From NCBI GenBank assembly GCA_964343305.1, contig CAYFJO010000114.1, positions 1 to 26,937 on the forward strand: 26,937 nt of DNA, given 5' to 3'. Every line of letters starts with the position of its first letter. Positions within the stretch are counted from its first letter, which is position 1. Below the pieces are notes generated by a model that was not told the origin of the DNA, did no database searches, and saw only the letters and a list, made by a program, of their open reading frames with translations. This DNA is from CAYFJO01 sp964343305 (GTDB lineage Bacteria; Planctomycetota; Planctomycetia; Pirellulales; Pirellulaceae). The position numbers were made by a program, and so were the translations under genes. This document shows positions 1-7,323 of this stretch, in pieces.

Positions 1-145
1 GAACCTCAGCAAGATAATCTTCCAGCACTGGCTGCTCGCGGGCGCGGAACGCTGCCTCGAAGCGGTCGCAGATTTCGTCGATTCGACGTATCGCCGCAAC
101 GGGGTCGATGACTTGATCGCGGTCAGACTCCCGTTCATTCATCAT
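1..145 (-). CDS. Serine/threonine protein kinase, N-terminal part only (runs off the window)
   Basis: Reading minus from the ATG at 145, the frame stays open to the window edge (48 codons). It contains RIDEICDRFEAAFRA followed by EQPVLEDYLAEV. This Asp-Arg-Phe-Glu-Ala-Ala, then (R)xxxEDYLxxV, signature is what I know from the non-catalytic leader of planctomycete Ser/Thr kinases that sit directly after ECF sigma genes. The catalytic domain would lie outside the window, so the kinase call is an inference from the leader and from position. The start overlaps the last codons of the sigma gene by about 11 bases, which points to translational coupling. A second ATG at 142 is an equally possible start. 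Confidence 0.6.
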   Translation of the reverse strand, partial: MMNERESDRDQVIDPVAAIRRIDEICDRFEAAFRAREQPVLEDYLAEV

Positions 146-716
146 GGAACTGCGCTCCCCAGATGGTACGAATCACTTCTAGTTTTCGTACCACGGTGCT
201 CCGCGAGCAGGAAAGTAGTTCAGCAATTTCTTCGTTCGTGTAGCCTTCCATCTTCCAAACTGCAATCGAACACAATGTTTCGTCGTCAAGAACTTCCAAC
301 AGTTGCTCGTACAACTCTTTCGCTTGGATTTCCGATAGTGGGGATCGCTGATCACCACCGATTTGTCCGAAGCCACCGGCCGCAGACGTATCCGCACCCG
401 CGTCGAGTGCCGACTCGCCGCGCACCTGCCCGCCACCTCGTTTCAAGCGACGCTCATGTTGCAGGTAGTCAATTGCCTTGCGCTCGGTGATCACCTTGAG
501 CAGTGGCCACAGTTCATCTTTGTCCTCAGTGGTGTGAAACCGGCCCGCTTCCACTCCCGCACAAAAGCTCTCAAAGGCACTGAGCGCAACATCTTCTTCG
601 TCCGCGACACGGCGGCCGCGTGCTCCGCCAAGTTTTCGTTGCGCCACGCGCAGCATGCGGCTCGCAAATTGGTCCCACACCGATTGGGCCATTCGGTCTT
701 TGCTGTCCTCGGCCAT
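135..716 (-). CDS. ECF-type RNA polymerase sigma factor (planctomycete family)
   Basis: A 193-residue protein. The N-terminal half carries a region-2-like helix pair, with FASRMLRVAQRKLG and DEEDVALSAFESF at about 17-51. WPLLKVITERKAIDYLQHERR (70-90) is the end of region 2 and matches the Sigma70_ECF pattern of planctomycetes. A Gly/Asp-rich linker (93-128) leads to region 4 (141-187), where YTNEEIAELLSCSRSTVVRKL is the helix-turn-helix expected to read the -35 element. The length is normal for the family. In this family the adjacent kinase is thought to replace an anti-sigma factor; here it begins inside the sigma stop region. The ATG at 716 is the only good start; no strong Shine-Dalgarno sequence is visible. 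A broken second copy lies at 3731-3923. Confidence 0.88.
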   Translation of the reverse strand: MAEDSKDRMAQSVWDQFASRMLRVAQRKLGGARGRRVADEEDVALSAFESFCAGVEAGRFHTTEDKDELWPLLKVITERKAIDYLQHERRLKRGGGQVRGESALDAGADTSAAGGFGQIGGDQRSPLSEIQAKELYEQLLEVLDDETLCSIAVWKMEGYTNEEIAELLSCSRSTVVRKLEVIRTIWGAQFHDE

Positions 717-941
717 CCCATTTTCGCCAAAGGAGTTTCAAGTGCTCGTACAAACAAGACCATTGTATACGATCTCGTCACGAGAAGTCGGGCGCTGTCT
801 CATCCAGGACACAGAATTCTCGAAAACGCTTCTTGCTTGTCGCAGCAGAACGCAACACGCTGGCCTCGGAATGCCAAATCTCGATAATCTCGTTTCATGG
901 TTACTATAGTTCGAGCAATAACGCCTTGGAGCGCAACTCGG

Positions 942-1820
942 TTATCGATCAACTGCAATCGCGATCACATATCCTCGAAATACGAGGGATACAGGATTGT
1001 CTCCGACCTGCACGTGCGCAGAGCGAGGTATGATTCTGTAACCGTCTGGAGCGATGGGTGTTATCCGATAGGAGTGACTTGAATAACCCCAAACATCCGG
1101 GCATCTACCAGAACCATTGGTGACTTGGTGGCGCACGCCACCCGTGCTTAGGTTCTTGTACTCGACGGTTACATTACGAAGACCATCGCGGCCGGATCCG
1201 AAATGGACACGGACGGAAATCGTCGTGTTCTTACGTCTGATGCGGAATTGCACGTTCGAGCTGCGGTCACCCACAGTCACAAACCGCTGGGGCGGATCAA
1301 ACTCATAGCCTACCTTCACTGGCGTGACCAGGTATTTCGTACCCCAAGTGTCTGCAAAACCTCGACACCTGCCGTATTTATCGGAGAGCCGATCTCCTGC
1401 GTACTCATATTGCCTTCCCCTGGCCGATGCCCCCACCAGCTTCCTGAATGTTACTCGGACGCCACTCACGTCCCCCTCTATTCGATTGCCACGGATCAAA
1501 CCTTTGCCGGTTTGTTCTTTCGCGGCGAAATTGTTTTGTTCACTCCTTTTTTTGTTCTCTTCACGCACAATGAAGACCGAGACATTCGCCTTTCCAGGTT
1601 TTTTTTCTTTTTGCGGGTATTGAGGCGTCAGTCGACGCATTGTCTTTTTCTCCGCACGAATCCACTTGCGGGACGCTGGAAGATCAACCTTGCGCGATCG
1701 ATCTAAGAAATGCTCTTTGTTGTCGTCGGCCATCGTAAGTTCTACGCCAGCGCCGAAAACGCAGGCGGTCGCAACGGTCGCAAAAACAAGTCCACGGGAT
1801 ACAAACGTGATCATCTTCAT
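942..1820 (-). CDS. Secreted protein with two tandem beta-sandwich-like repeats, function unknown
   Basis: I chose the ATG at 1820 (MKMITFVSRG...) because AAGGATG lies 5 bases upstream and a signal peptide follows at once (hydrophobic to about residue 25). The frame is open further upstream without coding character. After a basic, low-complexity linker there are two related blocks. Each has a V-x-V-x-F/H start, a short G-rich loop, a (D/G)xxGRCxxxxxTW/VWG centre and a final P-x-G-Y-x-(F/I)-x-P...V-x-V-G-D stretch. The second block starts near ISVRVHFGSGRDG. This layout resembles carboxypeptidase-regulatory or SpaA-like prealbumin folds, which are common in exported planctomycete proteins, but I cannot name a family. 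It diverges from the LRR gene across 383 bases. Confidence 0.7.
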   Translation of the reverse strand: MKMITFVSRGLVFATVATACVFGAGVELTMADDNKEHFLDRSRKVDLPASRKWIRAEKKTMRRLTPQYPQKEKKPGKANVSVFIVREENKKRSEQNNFAAKEQTGKGLIRGNRIEGDVSGVRVTFRKLVGASARGRQYEYAGDRLSDKYGRCRGFADTWGTKYLVTPVKVGYEFDPPQRFVTVGDRSSNVQFRIRRKNTTISVRVHFGSGRDGLRNVTVEYKNLSTGGVRHQVTNGSGRCPDVWGYSSHSYRITPIAPDGYRIIPRSAHVQVGDNPVSLVFRGYVIAIAVDR

Positions 1821-2203
1821 GGCTTCATCCTTCAAACTGTTGAGGTTGCGTAATTCGGAAAGACGAAAACTGACCGTCCAACAGACCTCGCGCCAGAGCA
1901 ATTTACTGCTCGGCAGAAAGGAAACAGGTTCCCTTCAGGTGAACCGGAAGAAAAGTTCCAGTCTGAAGTCCGGTTGCGTCGTTACGATGACACTCCAGAA
2001 CCGACTCGGCAGCGCCTCAATTTTCCTGAAGAACGAAGTGTCACCAGTTTTCTTTCGCCGGTTTGAGGCGATCAGGGCCCGGATGTGGAGCTAGATGGTG
2101 GACAAGGATGGTCGAGGGCCAAAGCGAAAACCGTTTTGCGCGGCTTTCCTTTGCGACGCGCGAGTAATTTGCCAGCACCGAACAATCGAAATGGAGACCA
2201 GTT
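1821..2203 (+). other. Divergent intergenic spacer, 383 bases
   Basis: The spacer lies between the divergent two-repeat protein (minus) and the LRR protein (plus), so it should hold both promoters. I see no clear -35/-10 pair. There is an 8-base perfect inverted repeat, CGCCTCAA at 2013-2020 and TTGAGGCG at 2063-2070, separated by 42 bases, and a small GGTTC/GAACC repeat near 1929. Neither has a T-run, so they do not look like terminators. No frame in it shows recognisable coding similarity. Confidence 0.4.
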
Positions 2204-3469
2204 ATGTACCGCTCAATTCAGTTGTCATTGATCTCGTTCTCAGTGCTTTTGCTTTTGACGGCGGGCAACGCCATCGGCGACGAGAACCTGCCCGACGACT
2301 CACATACCGTTGCCGGAATAGAACAACTGGGTGCCCGAGTGACGCTGAACCCCACTGGACAGGTGACCTCGATAAGCTTCGATCGAACCAATGTCACGGA
2401 TGCGTCACTCGAACTTCTCCAGGGCTTGAGCCAACTACGCGCGATAAACCTCAACCGTACCGAGATCACCGATGCCGGATTGCAACATTTAGCCGGACTG
2501 ACGAAGTTGGAATCACTCGGTGTGTGGGACACTCAAATCACCGATGCAGGGTTGATCCATCTCAAGGATCTTAAAAGCCTTTTTTTCATTAACTTAGAGA
2601 ACACAGAAATCACTGATGCTGGGTTGGTTCATTTCAAAGATCTGACGAGGCTGAGCATTCTCATTCTAATAGGTACAAACATCACCGGTTCCGGACTGGA
2701 AAACCTAACTGGTCTGCCCTTGTTATCGAGTCTGAGTTTATCCGGAACCGAGATCACGGAAGAGGGATTGGTTCATTTGAATGGAATGGAAAATCTCACG
2801 CGACTAGATCTCGGTAATTGCAGCCTGACAGACGACCGCCTAAACCATCTGGCTGGAATGATCCAGCTCAAGAGCCTTGCCCTCTACTATAATTCCGGAA
2901 TCACCGACGTTGGCGTTGAGCATCTAACGGGTTTGACGGAACTGCGACGGCTCTTCCTCAGTGGAACGAAAGTCACAGATGCGGGTCTCGCATCGCTTGA
3001 CGAGATGACCAACCTTGAACTGCTGTGGCTATCCTACACTCAGATCACAGACGAAGCGTTGAAGCGCGTGGGCATGCTCCGCGAACTTCGAGAGCTGCGG
3101 CTAGACTCCACAAATATCAGCGATTCGGGCCTGGCGAGTCTTGCAGACTTGGTAAACATGGAGCAACTATTTCTCTCTTCAACGAATATTGCTGGCGAAG
3201 GATTCCGCCATCTTGGCAGGCTCGGCAAGCTGGAAAAGCTCTTTGCGTCGCGCACCAAAATTGAGGATGCTGGAGCTGCCCAGATTCGGAACTTCAAAAA
3301 GCTGCGTACGCTCGATCTTCACGGTAACCTCGGCATTACGGACGCAAGTTTGGAGCATTTGGCTGGACTTTCCGAATTGAAATATGTCAACGTCAGCGAT
3401 ACGCAAGTCACCGACAGTGCCATTAAAAGTCTCAAGCGGAGTCTACCAGAATGTAGGATTCGGCATTAG
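2204..3469 (+). CDS. Secreted leucine-rich repeat protein
   Basis: A 421-residue protein with GGAGA eight bases before the ATG and a signal peptide at 1-25 (SLISFSVLLLLTAGNAIG). About 15 leucine-rich repeats of roughly 24 residues follow, each of the type xITDAGLxHLxxLxxLxxLxLxxT (NVTDASLELL, EITDAGLQHL, QITDAGLIHL and so on to QVTDSAIKSL). This is the cysteine-free ITDAGL repeat class widespread in planctomycetes. The repeats fill almost the whole mature protein, with no membrane anchor, no catalytic domain and only a short tail. LRR proteins of this kind are usually treated as binding scaffolds; the partner is unknown. Confidence 0.9.
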   Translation: MYRSIQLSLISFSVLLLLTAGNAIGDENLPDDSHTVAGIEQLGARVTLNPTGQVTSISFDRTNVTDASLELLQGLSQLRAINLNRTEITDAGLQHLAGLTKLESLGVWDTQITDAGLIHLKDLKSLFFINLENTEITDAGLVHFKDLTRLSILILIGTNITGSGLENLTGLPLLSSLSLSGTEITEEGLVHLNGMENLTRLDLGNCSLTDDRLNHLAGMIQLKSLALYYNSGITDVGVEHLTGLTELRRLFLSGTKVTDAGLASLDEMTNLELLWLSYTQITDEALKRVGMLRELRELRLDSTNISDSGLASLADLVNMEQLFLSSTNIAGEGFRHLGRLGKLEKLFASRTKIEDAGAAQIRNFKKLRTLDLHGNLGITDASLEHLAGLSELKYVNVSDTQVTDSAIKSLKRSLPECRIRH

Positions 3470-3730
3470 TTGTGCCGGTCCAGCGGTTTTTATGCTACAC
3501 CGCGCGACAGTGGATCGAGATCACAAGACGAGACCATCTCAGTCAAGTTGATAGGTATCTGGCCGCACCCTCCCCAAAAGCAGTTTGATGTCGCGTCTAT
3601 CAGCGCACCTGACTGTAACGTGCAAAAGCATTGTCTACATTGAAAATCAAGAGAGACTCAATCATGAGGAAACTGGGTCTCTTTTGTCTCTGCAAATACT
3701 CACCCTCGGCCGATACGCAGTGGATCGGGG
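3470..3730 (+). other. Spacer between LRR gene and sigma-factor remnant
   Basis: No gene is recognised here. The segment next to 3731, read on the minus strand, begins with ATGAACG..TCCTGACCCCGATC. This matches the first roughly 25 bases of the kinase gene at 145-120 (ATGAACG..GTCTGACCGCGATC) and then diverges, ending in a stop after 14 codons. So the sigma remnant still carries a trace of the kinase start that should follow it. The rest of the spacer is unexplained. Confidence 0.4.
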
Positions 3731-3923
3731 TCAGGATCGTTCATTGGGGAAGTGCGCTCCCCAGATTGTCTGAATAACTGCAAGCTCTCGCACGACAGTG
3801 CTCCGTGAGCAAGAGAGAAGTTCGGCGATTTCTTCGTTCGTGTAGCTTTCCACCTTCCAGACCGCAATCGAGCACAACGTTTCGTCGTCAAGAACTTCTA
3901 TGGTCTTTGCTGTTGTCGGACAT
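3731..3923 (-). pseudogene. ECF sigma factor pseudogene with internal deletion
   Basis: This is a decayed relative of the sigma gene at 135-716. The minus strand starts ATGTCCGACAACAGCAAAGACC (intact gene ATGGCCGAGGACAGCAAAGACC), then jumps within three bases to GAAGTTCTTGACGACGAAAC, which in the intact gene is codon 141 onward. About 398 bases (codons 8-140: region 2 and the linker) are missing, and the join puts the two parts in different frames, so codons 1-11 end in TGA. The 3' part still reads EVLDDETLCSIAVWK, then YTNEEIAELLSCSRSTVV, and ends at TGA 3731-3733. It cannot make a working sigma factor; the region-4 part alone has no start of its own. Confidence 0.8.
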
Positions 3924-3925
3924 TC

Positions 3926-4858
3926 ACTTCTTCCACTGAGCAGAAACGAGCGAATTTCAGTCGCAATTGTACCGGCGAACTCTATACGAACTATTCAAGT
4001 TATTGGGGAACTGTAACGATTCCAGCGGGAGAATCTGAAGCAAAGTTTCAAGTGATTCCGAAGGTAGACGGCGACGATGCGGACGACGAAGAAGCCGTTA
4101 CTGCTACAATCGTTCCCTATTACTGGGCTGACTACGACATTAGCGCGACGGAAGATTCTGCCGACGTGACCATTAGGGACGGTTTTGGCAAGGTCACTAT
4201 TCGAAGATTCGGCGGCGATGAAATTGAAGAAGCCTCCAGCGGATACATTCAGTTTTACATTCAGTTTTGGGGCCACACCATCTCCGGCGCTACCGTTCAT
4301 GCTGCCCTTGATGTCGAAAGCGGTACGGCAATTCGAGGAACCTACTCTTCGCCCCGACCGTTTCAAAGTGGTTATGATGGGGTTGACTACTACCTCGAAG
4401 ATGAAAGCATCTTTACTAAGCTGAATCCAAATGCAATTGAGTTAGACATCCAGTCAAGTTATCCCACTGCACATAGCACGAGCATATACTTGTACCCGAT
4501 TGACGATCCTTTCGTTGAGCCCGATGAAACAGCGATCATCGCCTTGAAAGACACATCAACCACGACGGTCAATTCAACGAGTGGATCTGCAACCGCAATA
4601 ATCAAGAATGATGACGATTATGAAACCGTGACGATCACGGTCACCGATGCGACGGCAAAAGAACTTAACGCACCCGCGCCGATGGTCGGAGGGTGGTCCG
4701 TAGATCCCGATACGCAGAATCTGGCAAGAGTGAAGATCACTCGGCAAAATGCCACAAGCGACCCCCTGGACGTCTTCTATGAGCAAACGGGCAGCGCCGA
4801 TACGGGGACGGATTACGTGTTAATCAAAGAAGTGGGTGGACCTTTCGGAGGAGATTGA
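3926..4858 (+). pseudogene. Calx-beta repeat surface protein, interrupted gene, part 1 of 3
   Basis: The frame is open from the sigma remnant at about 3926 (no ATG; a GTG occurs at 4052) to TGA 4856-4858. Coding character begins near NCTGELYTNYSSYWGTVTI, which is the second half of a Calx-beta domain (xGTVTIPAGES..F.V.P..D). Two more such domains follow: VTIRRFGGDEIEEA to VEPDETAIIALKDT, and VTITVTDATAKEL to GSADTGTDYV. Calx-beta domains bind calcium and are common in very large exported planctomycete proteins. The start of the first domain, the signal peptide and any promoter are missing, so the 5' end has been lost at the junction with the sigma remnant. The reading frame continues unchanged into part 2. 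Confidence 0.7.
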
Positions 4859-4882
4859 GGAGATATGACAGCTTAGGGCGGT

Positions 4883-5176
4883 GTGCATTTCGAAGCAGGG
4901 GAGACCAGTATTGAATTGCTTTCTATTCCCTTCGATGACAATGCCATCGAAGGAAACGAAACGGCCACCATTAAACTCTTGAATGATCCCAGCGGACAGC
5001 GATATCAGGTTGGATCGGCGAACACCGCAAACGTGACGGTCGTGGATGATGAATCAGATCCCACCGCGTCTGGCTGGATTCACGTGAATTCGCCATCAGC
5101 AACCGCCTCGCAATATACAGAGTGGGTTTTCTCGGAGGCGCAATGGATCGATGGAGTTTACGCACCCGACCGTTGA
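4883..5176 (+). pseudogene. Calx-beta repeat surface protein, interrupted gene, part 2 of 3
   Basis: Same frame as part 1, separated only by TGA (4856-4858) and TAG (4874-4876). The text FEAGETSIELLSIPFDDNAIEGNETATIKL, then VTVVDDESDP, completes the Calx-beta domain that part 1 begins with GSADTGTDYV, so the two parts were one domain before the stops arose. The part ends with a Trp-rich stretch (ASGWIHVN, TEWVFSEAQWIDGVY) and TGA 5174-5176. A GTG at 4880 precedes it, but independent translation of half a domain is unlikely. Confidence 0.65.
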
Positions 5177-5242
5177 ATTCGTAGCGCCGTCCATTATCAG
5201 TGGGAAAGGTGCGATTGCCCAGCCGTTTCAACGCTCGTCGTT

Positions 5243-5956
5243 GTGGACCCCGCTGGCGTGGATTTCTCTCCGTCCGTTTCATACACTGAAGAGGAAACGG
5301 ATAGTTGGACAGTGGGCGTGAACGTGCTGAATAACCAGGACATCGGGGACATCGGTATTTCTGGAGCTTACGAGTGGTCAAGCGCGACTACAATAAGTAC
5401 GGGTGGCTCAGTGACTGTTCACATTGACCAGGGGTTCGAGGCAGAAGGACATGGGTATTACGAGATGGCTTACGTTTATGACGAAATCGCATTCCGAAGC
5501 GAAAGCGACGGCCCGCCAGAGGGACCAGCTGGCGATAGCGCCGTTGATTCGCGCAAATTGCAGACGCGAGGAAACGAGTATGATGTGCTGAGGGAGGTCT
5601 TTCCGCGGTTGTGGGAAGACGACATGCGGCGGCTCCGTTCCATCCGCGCTAAAGACCAAGCGACGTTTGAAGCCTGGTTGAGAAGATTCGCCGGCAACGC
5701 AACGATCAATTGGGCTGGATTGGAAATGAACCGCTGGCGAAAGCATTGGATGAGCCTTCGCCAGACAACAGATGTTTCAGAAAACCGCGGCCCAACGATG
5801 AAACAGGTCGAAGCTTTGATCGAAGAAATCGCCAAACTTGTGCAATTGGATGTCAAGCAGGTACGGATTTTTGTTGGCTTCGACTCTGCCGATGGAATTC
5901 CCAATCGCACACTGCGCCACCGGAAGCAAACAGCGATTCGACGATGGCCAAGGTGA
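5243..5956 (+). pseudogene. Calx-beta repeat surface protein, interrupted gene, part 3 of 3 (C-terminal region)
   Basis: Same frame as parts 1 and 2, 66 bases after the third in-frame stop. The first 100 residues are beta-rich and Thr/Ser/Gly-rich (ISGAYEWSSATTISTGGSVTVHI). The rest is helical and charged (EVFPRLWEDDMRRLRSI, MKQVEALIEEIAKLVQL), a domain I do not recognise. Near 5893 the frame seems to slip: the neighbouring frame from 5895 reads EFPIAHCATGSKQRFDDGQG and stops at TAG 5976-5978, which looks more protein-like than the Arg-rich tail of this frame. If so the original gene ended at 5978. It is judged non-functional because of the upstream breaks. Confidence 0.55.
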
Positions 5957-6065
5957 ACGCGCTTGGTTGGATGGGTAGGCGTTCGGCCCTTGATTCGCAG
6001 GCCGACAACTTCTATGGTGCAGTTCCATAATGCCCAACGCACCTCTGTTTCGGAGTCACGTAACG

Positions 6066-7298
6066 ATGTTGCGCCAGCTAGGTTTCCAGTTCGCGAGTCT
6101 CTTCACCGTTCTCAGCACACTTCTGCTTTCCGCCTGCGGATCGCCTGAAGTCGCAGACAACGATGATGCAAAACCAAGCGCCCCAAAGCTCGAACTTGCC
6201 ACGCTTACCGACCAGGAATTATCTAACGGTTGGATCTCGTTGTTCGACGGCCAGACGCTGTTTGGCTGGGTGCCGCAAGGTGATGCCGACTGGCGCGTCG
6301 AAGATGGGGCGATCGTCGTCAGCTCGGGCCAAAAGTGCTTGCTGTGCACGTCGTGCTATTTCGACAGCTACGTGTTGCGTGTTGACTTTCGTGCTGACAA
6401 GGAGACGAACAGCGGCATCTTTCTGCGCACCGCGGCTGAGGTCGGTCCCGATGACGTCACGACGAAATGTTACGAATTGAACATCGCCCCTGACGATAAT
6501 CCGTTTCCCACCGGGAGTCTGGTCAAGCGCGCCAAGGTCGAAGGGTCGTATCAAAGCGACGATTGGCAGACTTACGAAGTGACCGTCGACGGCGCGGAAG
6601 TGACGGTCAATGTCGACGACGAAACGATTCTCCAGTACAACGACCCCGACCCCATCGCCACAGGATTCATCGGCCTGCAGCACAACTCCGGCAAAGTCGC
6701 CTTTCGAAACATCAAACTAAAGCCGCTGGGCCTGGAAAGCATTTTCAACGGCGAGGATCTCAGCGGCTGGAAGGACGACCAAGCAAAGGAGAGTAAGTTC
6801 AGCGTGACGGAAGAGGGTTACTTGAACGTCAAGAACGGCCGCGGCCAACTCGAAAGCGAAGGCGAGTACGGCGATTTCGTTTTGCAACTCGAGTGTATCT
6901 CTAACAAACAGCATCTCAACTCCGGGATCTTCTTCCGCTGCATTCCGGGCGATGTGATGAATGGATACGAAAGCCAGATTCACAACGGCTTCGAAGACAG
7001 CGATCGACAAAAACCAATGGACTGGGGAACGGGCGGAATTTTTAAACGGCAAGTGGCCCGTATCGTTGCGGCGGACGATCTCAAATGGTTTCACAAAACA
7101 CTCATCGTCCAGGGCCCGCACATCGCCGTTTGGGTCAACGGCATGCACGTCACCGATTGGACCGACAACCGCCAGCCCAACGAAAACCCCAGACGCGGCC
7201 TGCGAACCGAACCAGGTACCATCATGATCCAAGGCCACGATCCCACGACGGACTTATCGTTCCGAAATCTAGAGATCGCAAACAGCCCAGCGCCGTAG
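6066..7298 (+). CDS. Lipoprotein with two DUF1080 (3-keto-disaccharide hydrolase-like) domains
   Basis: I start at ATG 6066, because its product has an immediate lipoprotein signal (TLLLSAC, lipid Cys at residue 24) with GGAG upstream; an in-frame ATG at 6030 would add 12 unlikely residues. Two DUF1080 domains follow. Each opens with the family signature: SLFDGQTLFGWV near residue 52 and SIFNGEDLSGWK near 225. Each carries NSGIFLR or NSGIFFR and ends with a VAFRNIKL or LSFRNLEI strand. The fold is a concanavalin-like jelly roll; members cleave 3-keto-glycosides or bind glycans, and planctomycetes have dozens. It faces the DUF1570-like gene, with only 25 bases between the stops. Confidence 0.9.
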   Translation: MLRQLGFQFASLFTVLSTLLLSACGSPEVADNDDAKPSAPKLELATLTDQELSNGWISLFDGQTLFGWVPQGDADWRVEDGAIVVSSGQKCLLCTSCYFDSYVLRVDFRADKETNSGIFLRTAAEVGPDDVTTKCYELNIAPDDNPFPTGSLVKRAKVEGSYQSDDWQTYEVTVDGAEVTVNVDDETILQYNDPDPIATGFIGLQHNSGKVAFRNIKLKPLGLESIFNGEDLSGWKDDQAKESKFSVTEEGYLNVKNGRGQLESEGEYGDFVLQLECISNKQHLNSGIFFRCIPGDVMNGYESQIHNGFEDSDRQKPMDWGTGGIFKRQVARIVAADDLKWFHKTLIVQGPHIAVWVNGMHVTDWTDNRQPNENPRRGLRTEPGTIMIQGHDPTTDLSFRNLEIANSPAP

Positions 7299-7323
7299 TC
7301 CGCCATGCGGGGGAAAGTGGAAT

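Noticed and set aside
1710..1735. Similarity of MADDNKEH in the two-repeat protein to the sigma start MAEDSKDR
   Set aside because: The match is about eight codons inside a signal-peptide region, with no further similarity. I take it as chance rather than a third sigma remnant.
4856..5176. Stop-codon readthrough or selenocysteine insertion in the Calx-beta gene
   Set aside because: The stops are of two kinds, none falls at a Cys-like site, no SECIS-type hairpin was seen, and the gene already lacks its 5' end.
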